A stretch of 64,000 nt of DNA from Prauserella muralis (GCF_003202285.1 NZ_MASW01000003.1:29951-93950), one strand, 5' to 3'. Positions 52,570 to 61,586 are shown, numbered from the stretch's first letter. Program-made: numbers and translations. Notes: generated by a model not told the origin, from the sequence alone.

Positions 52570-53463
52570 CTATGTCGAGGCTGGTCGTCCATTGCGACGA
52601 CGCCCGCTTACGGCCCGTGACTGATCCGCGTGGGCGTCGGCTGGTGCGGGGCTCCTGGTCGGTGCGGTAGCGGCCAGGGCGGCGTCGGCGACGGGGTCGT
52701 CGTGAGTCGAGGCGACCGCGTCATCGCGGAGGTAGTCGACCAGTCGGGCTTCGGCCCGCTGTCGCATCTTGTACGCCGCCCAGTACGTGGTGCCGTGCGT
52801 CGCCGCCCACTCGGTGAGCGACACCTCGCCGACGCGGGTCGCCGAGATCACGTCCGCTTCGACCGGGGTCAGGACCTCGTCGCCGACCGCGCGCGCCAGA
52901 ACGAGGTCGGGGTGTCCCCACGGCGCCTGGGGAACGATCGGTCCGAAGCCCAGTCCGGCGGGCATCGGCGCGTCCAGCGACTCTTCCAGGGCCGCCTGGC
53001 CGACTTGGCGGGCACGCCAGATGAGACGGTTGAGCACGCCGGAGTCGGCGATGTCGACCGTGGCCAGTGCCTCGAGGAACCCGCTCAACACGACGGCGTG
53101 CGCATCGGCGCGCTCGCCGCGGTAGCGGGCAGCCAGCCACCGGGCGGTCCTCGCGAGGGCCGGTAGCGCCATCCCGACGCAGGCGACGGTCCAGGTCGGC
53201 CCGTCACGCCGCGAACGCCGCACCATATGGGCCCACACGGCATCACGGGTCTCGCGGGGACAGCGGCGATTCAGCAGCCGGTCGCGCAGTTCGTCCAACG
53301 GCACCGGCCGGTTGGGCAGACCCCGAAAGCGGCGCCCACTCACCGACAGTGGACGCGGCCCCGTCACCAACCACGCAAATGAATTCCGGGCCGAATCCAA
53401 CGGCAGCCACTCATGCTCTTCCCGGTCGTGCTGACGCTGGCTCTCGGCATTCCCGCAAATCAT
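52570..53463 (-). CDS. sigma-factor-like regulator at the head of the T4SS operon
   Basis: 297 residues from the ATG at 53461-53463 (GGGGAG 9 nt upstream; a GTG at 53493 is possible but poorly spaced). It contains LPALARTARWLAARYRGERA, LNRLIWRARQVGQAALEESL, and the region-4-like helix pair LTPVEADVISATRVGEVSLT, EWAATHGTTYWAAYKMRQRA. Such proteins resemble sigma-70 regions 2 and 4 without clear promoter-melting motifs. Position suggests it controls the transfer operon. Confidence 0.6.
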   Translation of the reverse strand: MICGNAESQRQHDREEHEWLPLDSARNSFAWLVTGPRPLSVSGRRFRGLPNRPVPLDELRDRLLNRRCPRETRDAVWAHMVRRSRRDGPTWTVACVGMALPALARTARWLAARYRGERADAHAVVLSGFLEALATVDIADSGVLNRLIWRARQVGQAALEESLDAPMPAGLGFGPIVPQAPWGHPDLVLARAVGDEVLTPVEADVISATRVGEVSLTEWAATHGTTYWAAYKMRQRAEARLVDYLRDDAVASTHDDPVADAALAATAPTRSPAPADAHADQSRAVSGRRRNGRPAST

Positions 53464-53981
53464 CAGATTCAACTCCCCAGAGGGTGCGGTCACATGGCCA
53501 TCCGAGGAAATCCAATGTCGGCCGAAGAAATGATGAGCGAGGACATAAAGACGGCTGAACGGTCGATGAGAAAGGGCTTAAAGCGGTCCGCGTGATCGAT
53601 TCAGAAATCGCGTGCGCAGATCTTCGATCGATGCCCGATGCGGCTGATCGATGGCTCTGTTAGCTGGAGTTTTAAGAGCCTTCTGGTGTGCTGATGCGAT
53701 TTCAGTAGCGACTGGAGATGATGCTTTTGGGGCGGTGAGAGAATCTTCGTGATTGGGTGTGAATCGCGTGGCGGCGAGATCGTCACATATGCTGTGACCG
53801 AAACCGGGTATGTCGCCACCTTGGGAAGGGGTAACGGCAATGGCGGTTTTGTTGATTCCAGCCGGGCGATCTGGCGAGCCGCCGAGAAAGACAAGATCTC
53901 GGTGTCCAAAACAGGGGGGTTTTGACTGCCTTTTGAGGTGACCGCGCAAACCCTGCCGAGCCGCCTCACAGGGAGGCCGCC
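53464..53981. other. divergent regulatory region between T4SS and methyltransferase operons
   Basis: 518 bp, AT-richer than its surroundings. Two perfect hairpins: CCGAGA/TCTCGG (53883-53888/53898-53903, 9-nt loop) and CAAAAC-AGGGGG-GTTTTG (53908-53925). No credible gene on either strand; probably contains the promoters of both operons. Confidence 0.55.
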
Positions 53982-54944
53982 ATGACACCTAAACCCGTCG
54001 ACCGACGCCGCGACGCCACGCCGCGACCGGTGACCGCCGCGGCCGCACGTCACCGGAGCCGGGGCCGCCATCGGACCACCGGCTCGAGCCGAGCCCGGGC
54101 GCTGCCCCGGCCGACCCGACGCACGACCGTGTGGCCGTGCGCGGACGGCGAGCAACTCGCCGGCACGGCCCGCCTGGCCGGGTGGCTCGCACGCACCATC
54201 ATCACGACCGTCACCGCCTACACCGTGCCGGGGCAACGCGTCCTCCTCCTCGCACCACCCCCGTCAGCGACCCGTCCCCGAACCGACTCGTCCGTGGGCG
54301 GATGGCGTACTCACAACCCGTACACCGGACTCCACGAGGCGGCCTGGACGGTGGTCCGTCTTGGCCGCAGCGTCGACACCGCCACCGCATCACCACCCGC
54401 CGCCACCGCCGTGACCTCGAGGCAGGCGCCCGAGTCCGGGTCCGGACGCCGCCCCGCACAGCTCGGACTGCACACCCCGATAAGCCCCGACCCGCACCGA
54501 CGGGCCGAGCGCACCGAGCCGACCGGACGCGGCGAGGACAGGTTCCACTTGGTCATCACCGCGGTCCCACCACGGCCCCTCGACTGGGTTCGCACGACCG
54601 ACTGGTCCCGACTCCTGACACCGTCCGGGACCCTCGCGATAGTAACCCATAGTAATCGCGAGGGGAGCCGGTTCATCGGCCCCGTCTCCGCGCTGGTGAC
54701 TACATTCCGTCACTGCGGTTTGGGGTGGCTCGACCACGTCATCGTGCTCACGGCGCCGCCCCAACCCGCGGCGCAAACGGGCGCCGTGGGGCGCGCGAGC
54801 GGGAATCATGCCAACGCCGATGCGGTCGGCGGGGACGCACTGCTGGGCGGGCACCGTGGGGCGCACCATGACTTGTTGCTGCTCGTGGCCGACCCCGCAG
54901 TCGAGGACGATGGTCGCGGCGAGGCGTCGAGGAGCCACGCATGA
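53982..54944 (+). CDS. degenerate SAM-methyltransferase-like protein
   Basis: 320 residues behind CACAGGGAGGCCGCC. Arg-rich N-terminus, then LAGWLARTIITTVTAYTVPG, RVLLLAPPPSATRP where a SAM motif I would be (no GxGxG), DRFHLVITAVPPRPLDWV (motif IV-like position), SRLLTPSGTLAIVTHSNREG and HHDLLLLVADPA. The fold order is that of a class I MTase but the cofactor glycines are missing, so catalysis is doubtful. ATGA overlap with the next gene. Confidence 0.55.
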   Translation: MTPKPVDRRRDATPRPVTAAAARHRSRGRHRTTGSSRARALPRPTRRTTVWPCADGEQLAGTARLAGWLARTIITTVTAYTVPGQRVLLLAPPPSATRPRTDSSVGGWRTHNPYTGLHEAAWTVVRLGRSVDTATASPPAATAVTSRQAPESGSGRRPAQLGLHTPISPDPHRRAERTEPTGRGEDRFHLVITAVPPRPLDWVRTTDWSRLLTPSGTLAIVTHSNREGSRFIGPVSALVTTFRHCGLGWLDHVIVLTAPPQPAAQTGAVGRASGNHANADAVGGDALLGGHRGAHHDLLLLVADPAVEDDGRGEASRSHA

Positions 54945-55855
54945 CCAACCGGAACCCTGGTTCCTTCGGCCCGGCTGTCTCAGTCTGGGCCTGCGGCGAT
55001 GTCGACGTCCCAACACAGCTGTCCCGCCGCGGCTACTGCGCCGAGACACACGCGGACGCCGCCGCGCTACCCCCGGCCATCGCCGAGCACATCGTCGCCA
55101 CCTACACCCGGCGAGGAGACATCGTGCTCGATCCGGACTGCGGTGCAGGCACGACCATCGCCGAGGCGCTCCGCGGCGACCGGCATGCCATCGGGCTGAC
55201 GGCCGACCCGACCTGGTGGAGCGTGGCGCGCGCCAACATCGCGGCCGTCAAAGCCGCCGGCGCTGCCGTGGACGGGATGGTCCTCGTCATGCAACGCGGG
55301 CCCGCCACCGTTCCCAGTGCCCATGCCGCCGGGCTGGCCGACCGAATCGACCTCGTGGTCAGCGCCCTGCGCCCGGACACACAGCAAGACGATCAGTCCG
55401 CGGCGTCCGACGGCGCGGCCGCGATCGAGCGGTTCACCGACCTGCTGGCCGCGTGCCGACGGCTGCTGCGCCGCGGCGGTCACGTGGTCATCGCCACCGC
55501 CCCGATCCGGCGCGACGGCGAGCTACTCGATGTGTGCGGACCGCTCCAATCCGCAGCCCTGGCCTGCGGCCTGACGCCGATCGAGCGATGCGTCGCCCTC
55601 ACCGCACGGCTCAAGCACGGCCGCGTGGTCACGCACGCATCCCTTCCATCGCGGCGTCAGCGGACCCCAACTCACGGTCCGAGCGGCCATCAGATCTGCC
55701 TGCCCGCGCATCACGACGTCCTTGTCTTCCGAGCCGACCACCCCGTCGAGGCCGGGGTGAGCCATCGCATCCCCGCACACGCCTCACCGTGGCGGTGGCG
55801 GCGCCGGTCCGCGCCGCGCGACGACGTCACCCCTCTCGCCGCCCTCGCGGCGTGA
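54941..55855 (+). CDS. DNA-methylase-like protein without a catalytic (D/S)PPY motif
   Basis: 304 residues. AEHIVATYTRRGDIVLDPDC then GAGTTIAEALRGDRHAIGLT is the N4/N6 MTase SAM-binding motif (DPxxGxGTT). The place of the catalytic tetrapeptide reads LVVSALRPDT, not DPPY or SPPY. Later segments (RLLRRGGHVVIATAPIRRDG) are MTase-like. Could be an inactive partner subunit or modify another base by a non-canonical site. Confidence 0.6.
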   Translation: MTNRNPGSFGPAVSVWACGDVDVPTQLSRRGYCAETHADAAALPPAIAEHIVATYTRRGDIVLDPDCGAGTTIAEALRGDRHAIGLTADPTWWSVARANIAAVKAAGAAVDGMVLVMQRGPATVPSAHAAGLADRIDLVVSALRPDTQQDDQSAASDGAAAIERFTDLLAACRRLLRRGGHVVIATAPIRRDGELLDVCGPLQSAALACGLTPIERCVALTARLKHGRVVTHASLPSRRQRTPTHGPSGHQICLPAHHDVLVFRADHPVEAGVSHRIPAHASPWRWRRRSAPRDDVTPLAALAA

Positions 55856-55895
55856 CTTACCTCGGCCACAGCGCTTCACAGGGAGACCTCCTGCC

Positions 55896-56597
55896 ATGTC
55901 TGCACGCCATCGTGACCGACCCCGCTGGCGCCGCGCGCTGCGCTGCCGGCGCAGGCTCGAAGCACCCGCCCGCCCGACACCCCCGCGCCCGGGCGACGTC
56001 AGCGATAGCTTGCGCGCCCGGGTCATCGACGACTACCACGCCATGACCAGCCGATGGGCGCGCGAGCGGATCATCAAACTCGTCCGCGCCGGCTATCACC
56101 TTGGTACCGTGCCGTACGGGTATCGCGCGATGCGAGCCATCCCCGCCGGTTCGATCCGCACCTTGCCCCGCCTCGTGCCCGACCCTGCCACGGCGCCCGT
56201 CGTTCCGCTCATCTATTGCTGGCGCCTCGACGAACGCCTGTCGTTGACCGGCATCGCCGACCGGCTCAACGCCGATCCCACCCGCTATCCACGGCCAGTC
56301 CACGCCGCCACCGGACACCCACGTCCGTGGACACCCAAGATCGTCCGCAATATCCTGACGAATCCTGTCTACATCGGACGGACGGTGTGGGGTCGCACCC
56401 GCGCCGGCCGCCCCGTCCCGGCCCAGCAATGGATCATTTCCGGGCCACGTGCACATCGCGCCCTGGTTGACGACCGCGCCTTCGAGCACGCAGCCGCCAC
56501 CCTCGCCAAGCCGCGTGGGCGCAGGAGTGCAGGGGCGGGCGGCGTGACGTTTCCCAAGACCGCGATTCGCCGCTGTACCAGCCCGGGATGCAGCTGA
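55896..56597 (+). CDS. recombinase-domain protein lacking the serine catalytic domain
   Basis: 233 residues. WARERIIKLVRAGYHLGTVP, YGYRAMRAIP, VPLIYCWRLDERLSLTGIAD, RLNADPTRYPRP and TPKIVRNILTNPVYIGRTVW form the PF07508 'recombinase' DNA-binding domain of large serine recombinases. The N-terminal resolvase domain with the nucleophilic Ser and the C-terminal zinc ribbon/coiled coil are absent. It lies between methyltransferase genes with its own ribosome site (GGGAGACC). Either a truncated integrase or a stand-alone DNA-binding factor. Confidence 0.68.
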   Translation: MSARHRDRPRWRRALRCRRRLEAPARPTPPRPGDVSDSLRARVIDDYHAMTSRWARERIIKLVRAGYHLGTVPYGYRAMRAIPAGSIRTLPRLVPDPATAPVVPLIYCWRLDERLSLTGIADRLNADPTRYPRPVHAATGHPRPWTPKIVRNILTNPVYIGRTVWGRTRAGRPVPAQQWIISGPRAHRALVDDRAFEHAAATLAKPRGRRSAGAGGVTFPKTAIRRCTSPGCS

Positions 56598-56662
56598 GCG
56601 AATGCCCTTGACGACCTCGTCCGTTGACCTCCCACGCTGCTGTAGATGGAGAACCCGACCCG

Positions 56663-57919
56663 ATGCTTAACCCGTACTATGAGGACGCCACCGTCACCCT
56701 GTACACCGGCGATGCCACCGATACGCTCGTCGGACTTCCTGACGCCTCAATCCATTGCGTGGTGACTAGCCCGCCCTACTGGGCCCTCCGTGACTACGGC
56801 ACCGCACGCTGGGCTGGGGGCGACCCACGCTGCCGTCACTCAACCGGCCGTGCCAGCGGCGTTGCGCAGGCCGAGAACCGCAGTGCCGCCTACCTGGCGT
56901 CGGCCGCGCGTCGCGGCGGGCAGCCGCAGCGGTGCCGGTGTTGCGGCGCACGTCGCGAGGATCGTCAACACGGTCTGGAGCCCACGCCCGAGGGCTACGT
57001 TGCCCGGCTCCGAGGAGTCTTCGCGCAACTGCACCGCGTCCTCGTCGACAGGGGCACCGTGTGGTTGAACCTGGGCGACTCCTACTCCGCTGAACCCCCC
57101 GGCCGCACCCGGGACCCGATGCGGACCAGCACTTTGTCCGGTGCCACCGCCGCAGTGCCCTTGCGGGAATCGGTGCGCAGTGCCGGGGTACAGCGCACCC
57201 GTGTGCTCCCTCGCAAGAATCTGATCGGCATGCCCTGGCGTGTGGCTTTCGCCCTGCAACAAGACGGCTGGATTATCAGAAATTGCATCATCTGGCATAA
57301 GCCGAACGCGATGCCCGAATCTGTGCGGGATCGCCTGTCGAACCGCTACGAGATGATATTTCTGCTCACCAAACAACAGCGCTACTACTTTGATCTCGAT
57401 CCTATTCGGGCGCCACTCGCGCGCCCGGAAGTCCTCGGCGAGGACCTTGTCATCGGTGGCTCCAACAAAGGACGTCACGCCGGGATCGACGCCACCATGC
57501 GTCGCCGGGGACACACCGTGTACGGCAAATACGCAGACCCCGCGCCGTTCCCTGGGAAAACTCCAGGCGAGGCCATGCGGCCGACCGGGATCCGGCACAA
57601 TGCTGGCCACCTACGAGGCAAGAACCCGGGCGACGTGTGGTCCCTGCCCACCCGTCCGCTGCGCGACGCGCACTTCGCCGCCTTCCCGATCGACATCCCA
57701 CTGCGCTGCATCGCCGCCGGATGTCCCCCCGGCGGTATCGTGCTCGACCCGTTCAGCGGAGCAGCCACTACGGGGCTTGCTGCTCATCAACTCGGCCGTT
57801 CCTACGTCGGCATCGACCTCAACCCCGAGTTCCACGACATCGGCAAACGTCGGATATTGCAGCAAACGCGACAACGCGGGCTCGACCTCGCACCCGAGCA
57901 GCGGGACGCCGCGGCATGA
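56663..57919 (+). CDS. site-specific DNA methyltransferase, beta class (TSPPYW)
   Basis: 418 residues from the ATG at 56663 (TTG at 56624 possible). MLNPYYEDATVTLYTGDATD, catalytic motif IV TSPPYWALRDY at 35-45, a Cys cluster (PQRCRCCGARRED), VFAQLHRVLVDRGTVWLNLG (motif V), KNLIGMPWRVAFALQQDGWI and the SAM motif I DPFSGAATTGLAA near the C-terminus. Motif order IV-then-I is the beta class; SPPY favours N4-cytosine, though N6-adenine cannot be excluded. No restriction enzyme nearby. Confidence 0.85.
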   Translation: MLNPYYEDATVTLYTGDATDTLVGLPDASIHCVVTSPPYWALRDYGTARWAGGDPRCRHSTGRASGVAQAENRSAAYLASAARRGGQPQRCRCCGARREDRQHGLEPTPEGYVARLRGVFAQLHRVLVDRGTVWLNLGDSYSAEPPGRTRDPMRTSTLSGATAAVPLRESVRSAGVQRTRVLPRKNLIGMPWRVAFALQQDGWIIRNCIIWHKPNAMPESVRDRLSNRYEMIFLLTKQQRYYFDLDPIRAPLARPEVLGEDLVIGGSNKGRHAGIDATMRRRGHTVYGKYADPAPFPGKTPGEAMRPTGIRHNAGHLRGKNPGDVWSLPTRPLRDAHFAAFPIDIPLRCIAAGCPPGGIVLDPFSGAATTGLAAHQLGRSYVGIDLNPEFHDIGKRRILQQTRQRGLDLAPEQRDAAA

Positions 57920-58980
57920 CCGGGTCCAATGACGACTCTCGACCGCCGCAAGCAATGCCGTATCACCGCGGTGACGGGGTTACCCTGTACACGGGCGACG
58001 CGACGGCTGGAGTCGCCGCACTGCCGGACACCTCCGTGGACTGCCTCGTCACGAGCCCGCCGTACTGGCGCCTGCGGGACTACGTCCCTGACTCCCGGAC
58101 CAGAGGACGACCCGGCTGTCGAATCCGGCCGGCGAGTCGACGCGGCCGGGAGCGGTGCAAGTGCCGGGATTGCGCGGTCCGCGCACATGCCCAGATCGGA
58201 TTGGAATCCACCGCCGCCGGCTACGTCGCCGCGCTGCGCGAGGTGTTCACCGCCGCGCGCCGGGTCCTCACTGCGCGGGCCACGGTGTGGATCAACCTCG
58301 GCGATAGCTACTCCACCAACTCCGACGGCTACTGGTGCAGCGGACCCGGCCAGGCCCGCCAACCGCGTTACCGCCCGCCAGCGGACGTGCCCCATAAGAA
58401 CTTGCTCGGCATGCCCTGGCGGGTCGCGCTCGCGCTGCAGGACGACGGGTGGATTCTGCGCTCGGCGATCGTCTGGCACAAAGCCCACGCCACCCCGACG
58501 TCGATTCGGGACCGGCTGGCCTGCCGCCACGAAACGATCTTCCTGCTCGTCACCCAGCCCGACTACTACTTCGACCTCGACGCGATCCGCCAGCCCTACA
58601 CCGGCGATCGCGCACTCTCCCGGCGTGCCCACCGCGGCGGCAGGAAACCCAACACCGCCACAGGCACCTGGCCCCGCACCGCGGCCGACGCCCAACGCGG
58701 ACGCAACCCCGGCAACGTGTGGACCATCACACCCGATCGCAGCCGCACCGGCCACCCCGCGCCCGCGCCCCTCGAGATCCCTCGGCGGTGCATCGCCGCA
58801 GGATGCCCACCGGGCGGGCACGTGCTCGACCCCTTCAGCGGCGCGGGCACCACCGGCCTGGCCGCCCGCGAGCTTGGACGCACGTTCACCGGCATCGATA
58901 CCAACCCCGCCTACCACAAGATCGCCGTGCGCAGGTTTACCGAGCAACAGGTTGCGGCCCATGAAGGACGACGGGAGTGA
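57916..58980 (+). CDS. second beta-class DNA methyltransferase, paralogue of the preceding one
   Basis: 354 residues, ATGA-coupled to the upstream MTase. TSPPYWRLRDY at 46-56, a shorter Cys cluster (RERCKCRDCAVRA), VFTAARRVLTARATVWINLG, KNLLGMPWRVALALQDDGWI, IFLLVTQPDYYFDLDAIRQP and DPFSGAGTTGLAARELGRTF. Same architecture as its neighbour; a tandem duplication that has diverged, so probably a different target sequence. Confidence 0.85.
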   Translation: MTGSNDDSRPPQAMPYHRGDGVTLYTGDATAGVAALPDTSVDCLVTSPPYWRLRDYVPDSRTRGRPGCRIRPASRRGRERCKCRDCAVRAHAQIGLESTAAGYVAALREVFTAARRVLTARATVWINLGDSYSTNSDGYWCSGPGQARQPRYRPPADVPHKNLLGMPWRVALALQDDGWILRSAIVWHKAHATPTSIRDRLACRHETIFLLVTQPDYYFDLDAIRQPYTGDRALSRRAHRGGRKPNTATGTWPRTAADAQRGRNPGNVWTITPDRSRTGHPAPAPLEIPRRCIAAGCPPGGHVLDPFSGAGTTGLAARELGRTFTGIDTNPAYHKIAVRRFTEQQVAAHEGRRE

Positions 58981-58994
58981 CAGCGATTACAGCT

Positions 58995-59024
58995 GAGGCC
59001 CACTCGTTTGGGGCCTCCGTTTTC
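58995..59024 (+). terminator. intrinsic terminator after the methyltransferase operon
   Basis: GAGGCCC (58995-59001) pairs with GGGCCTC (59011-59017), loop 9 nt, followed by CGTTTTCC. It begins 15 bp after the last MTase stop and separates that operon from the recombinase cassette. Confidence 0.75.
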
Positions 59025-59140
59025 CCGAAGCCGGCGCTATGCTTCCGGGCCCGAATGGGCGGCGATGCGCGGTACACAGCAGGACTCGCGCACCCGAGCT
59101 GGCGCTGGCTCGGCACAGAGCTGAGATGGAGGACGAGGAC

Positions 59141-59218
59141 ATGGCCAGCAGCAATCGTCTCGACCTCGCCGAAGCATCGCCAGGTTCGCGTTATCCCTTC
59201 GAGTGCGGCCAGCCATGA
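59141..59218 (+). CDS. 25-residue ORF coupled to the recombinase cassette
   Basis: ATG at 59141 with GGAGG 8 nt upstream encodes MASSNRLDLAEASPGSRYPF and ECGQP. The stop overlaps the next start by ATGA (59215-59218). Ribosome site plus overlap argue for translation. It could be a leader peptide setting the level of the two downstream genes, or a tiny recombination factor. Confidence 0.5.
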   Translation: MASSNRLDLAEASPGSRYPFECGQP

Positions 59219-59487
59219 CCGGCGCGGGCTCCTCACATCGAGCGAACAGCGCGGCTGGTCGGGGGCACGGCGAGGGCGGTCAGATCATTCCGTTCCCGCG
59301 GGGCGGCGATGGCGTCCCACTCGATGACGACCGCTGGGAGTTTCGAACTGAGGTGCATTGGGTGGGCGGCGCGGACGGCGAGTGGCTGCGCCGCGAGCTC
59401 GCCGGTGTGCTTCGAGAGCTTCTGACCTGGGCGCGAGACGATATGACCGGTGACTTCCAGAATGACGGGGAGGAGCAAGCCGCGTGA
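59215..59487 (+). CDS. small acidic protein preceding the serine recombinase
   Basis: 90 residues from the ATG at 59215. It contains GEGGQIIPFPRGGDG, WEFRTEVHWVGGADGEWLRR and ELAGVLRELLTWARDDMTGD. Overlaps the recombinase start by GTGA (59484-59487). The strict coupling suggests an accessory or excision (directionality) factor; no HTH is evident. Confidence 0.6.
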   Translation: MTGAGSSHRANSAAGRGHGEGGQIIPFPRGGDGVPLDDDRWEFRTEVHWVGGADGEWLRRELAGVLRELLTWARDDMTGDFQNDGEEQAA

Positions 59488-61478
59488 CAATCAGCGAGTC
59501 GAATCCGCCGTCACCCGCAGTGGAATCCCGCGTCAGTCGCGCGGGGCTAAGCGATCTGGCGGTCTCGCCGTTCGGACTGCCTCTCGCGCTGCACGCGAAG
59601 GAAGTTCGCGTTGCGTGGGTCGGGCGTACCTCGACCGAGGAGAACCAGGATCCCCGGCAGTCCCTGTTGCGGCAGCTGGAACGCTCGAAGGTCTCGCTGC
59701 CAGAGTCGTGGTTTATTGTCTGCCATTTCTACGACGTTGAGTCCGGGCGGATGGAACTGGAACAACGTGGCCGCGCCACCGACTACGAACGCTTCGACAT
59801 CCCCATTGCCCGCGACGGTGGCATCGCCGACTTGTTGACAGAAGCACAGCAGGCAGATCGTCGATTCGACGTGGTGATCTGCGAGTCGATGGCGCGGACC
59901 GCCCGCAAGATGTATGAAAGCCTGTCAGTCGAGCGAGCATTGGAGCGCGCCGAAGTACCGGTGTTCGCGGCCAATGAGCCGATCATGCTCTCCGGCGGTA
60001 GGGCACAGCAGATCCTCCAGCGGAGGATCAACCAGTCCGTGGCCGAGTACGAAGTCCTGAACATGCTGGAGCTGTCGTGGGGCGGCACCTGCACCCACGT
60101 ACGGGAGGGCTACAACATCGGCAAGCCCTGCTATGGATACAGGGCGAAGAAGATCCGCCATCCCAACCCCGTCAAGGCGGAAAAGGGGCTGACCAAGACG
60201 CGGTTGGAACCCGACGGAGCGCGCGCCGAAACGGTCACGTTGATCGCCAAGTGGCGCTACCACAAAGAACTCGGGTACGACACCATCGCTGAGCGGCTCA
60301 ACGCCGACCTGGATAAGCACCCACCGCCGGAACCGCCGGGCAAGTCTCGAGCGCGGGGCGCGTGGTCGAAGTCCAGCGTCGCGGAGGTCTTGAAGAATCC
60401 AAAGTACACCGGCTACCAGGTCTACAACCGGCGAGCCCGGCGCAGCCGGGGTGGCCGCAACAAGCCGAACCCTCCGGAGCTGTGGGTGTGGTCGGTCGAG
60501 CCAGCGCACGAGCCGTTGATCCCGAAATGGATGTTCGATGCGTTCAACGCCGCCAGTGGGCAGAAGACGGGCTCGCGCGACGGCCCCGAGCCGAACGTAC
60601 ACCGGTACACCCGCCGCACGTATCGGTATCGCAGCCGTGTGATTTGCGATTGTGGACGGCGGATGATGGGCCACCGTCATAAGCGGGGCTACACCTACTA
60701 CCGCTGTTGGCCAACCAACAACAATCGAGGCCGCCCGGACAAGCACTCCGGGCATCCCCGCACGGTCTACGTCCGAGAAGAATCGATCAATGCCGTGGTC
60801 GAACAAGCCTTCAGCGAGTTCCTGTTCCATCCCGATCGGCGCACCCTGCTAATCGGAGACATGGACCGCGCCGAGGAGCGGGCGAGCCAAGAACGGGCGG
60901 AGCGGCGAGCCCGGCTGCAACGGCGCACGGCCGACTTGGCCCGTCGGCAAGACAACGTTCTCGGCCAAGCCGAGAACGCCGACCCGGCTGACCCGTTCAC
61001 CCAGGGGCTTCGGGACAGGTACAACGATCTCCAAGCTGAACGACAGCTCGTCCTTGACGAGATCGCCGAACTCGACGCGCAGGATCCGGCCGAGCCCCGT
61101 CGGGCAAGTGACGCCGACCTGGATGTACTGGACGCGCTACCGCACCTCGCCCTCAACCTGAACCGCGCACCCGAGGGCCATCAGCAGCGGCTCTTCGAAC
61201 TGACCAAGCTCCACGTACAGGTTCATTACCCGACCCACGAGGCCACACTCGTGATCACACTACCCAGAGAGGACCTAGAAATGATCTCCACTGTGGCGAC
61301 CGCCCTGCAACGGCCGGCTCACCCGCCCATACGCGCATGCATCACTGCAAAACCGCAGGTAGAAGCGAGTGTGAATGCTGTACGTGCCCCCGGAGCGGCT
61401 CGTACAGGATGCACACGGAGTCCGCATCCGCTCAGCCAACAGGGGCGGCTCGCTCAGATAGCACACGGCGGACGATAA
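59484..61478 (+). CDS. large serine recombinase / integrase
   Basis: 664 residues. Resolvase domain ~42-190: VAWVGRTSTEENQDPRQSLL with the predicted nucleophile Ser50 (RTS), VICESMARTARKMYESLSVE with the usual R. Recombinase domain ~210-330 (YGYRAKKIRHPNP, DTIAERLNADL, SSVAEVLKNPKYTGYQVYNR). Zinc ribbon CDCGRRMMGHRHKRGYTYYRC-type, then a coiled coil (RAEERASQERAERRARLQRR). The last ~45 residues are low in family character and may reflect sequence fused at the attachment site. Mediates site-specific integration/excision. Confidence 0.9.
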   Translation: MTISESNPPSPAVESRVSRAGLSDLAVSPFGLPLALHAKEVRVAWVGRTSTEENQDPRQSLLRQLERSKVSLPESWFIVCHFYDVESGRMELEQRGRATDYERFDIPIARDGGIADLLTEAQQADRRFDVVICESMARTARKMYESLSVERALERAEVPVFAANEPIMLSGGRAQQILQRRINQSVAEYEVLNMLELSWGGTCTHVREGYNIGKPCYGYRAKKIRHPNPVKAEKGLTKTRLEPDGARAETVTLIAKWRYHKELGYDTIAERLNADLDKHPPPEPPGKSRARGAWSKSSVAEVLKNPKYTGYQVYNRRARRSRGGRNKPNPPELWVWSVEPAHEPLIPKWMFDAFNAASGQKTGSRDGPEPNVHRYTRRTYRYRSRVICDCGRRMMGHRHKRGYTYYRCWPTNNNRGRPDKHSGHPRTVYVREESINAVVEQAFSEFLFHPDRRTLLIGDMDRAEERASQERAERRARLQRRTADLARRQDNVLGQAENADPADPFTQGLRDRYNDLQAERQLVLDEIAELDAQDPAEPRRASDADLDVLDALPHLALNLNRAPEGHQQRLFELTKLHVQVHYPTHEATLVITLPREDLEMISTVATALQRPAHPPIRACITAKPQVEASVNAVRAPGAARTGCTRSPHPLSQQGRLAQIAHGGR

Positions 61479-61550
61479 AACCGCTGGTCATTGAGGCACG
61501 TGTGCCGATGGTGATGGATCGTCGCAAGCAGGTGGACGTGCCGTGATCCG

Positions 61551-61586
61551 CTACTGTCGCAGGTTCGAGTCCCCGGCGGGGCGCCA
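61551..61586 (+). other. tRNA 3'-end fragment / putative attachment site
   Basis: Contains GTCGCAGGTTCGAGTCC, the variable loop and T-arm start of many actinobacterial tRNAs, and GGGGCGCCA, a tRNA 3' end with encoded CCA. No D-arm or anticodon arm precedes it, and the T-stem's second strand (CCCCG) does not pair with GCAGG. It lies 73 bp after the recombinase stop. A likely relic of attR or an old tRNA integration site. Confidence 0.5.

Noticed and set aside
53578..53988. Minus-strand 136-codon frame in the divergent region
   Set aside because: Composition is not protein-like, there is no ribosome site, and it covers the expected promoters and two perfect hairpins.
58977..59327. 116-codon frame directly after the second methyltransferase
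   Set aside because: It runs through an intrinsic terminator and out-of-frame across the 25-aa and 90-aa genes, and becomes Arg/Trp-rich.
61479..61550. Serine-integrase core att sequence directly after the recombinase
   Set aside because: No repeat partner could be identified in the window, so an exact crossover site cannot be stated.
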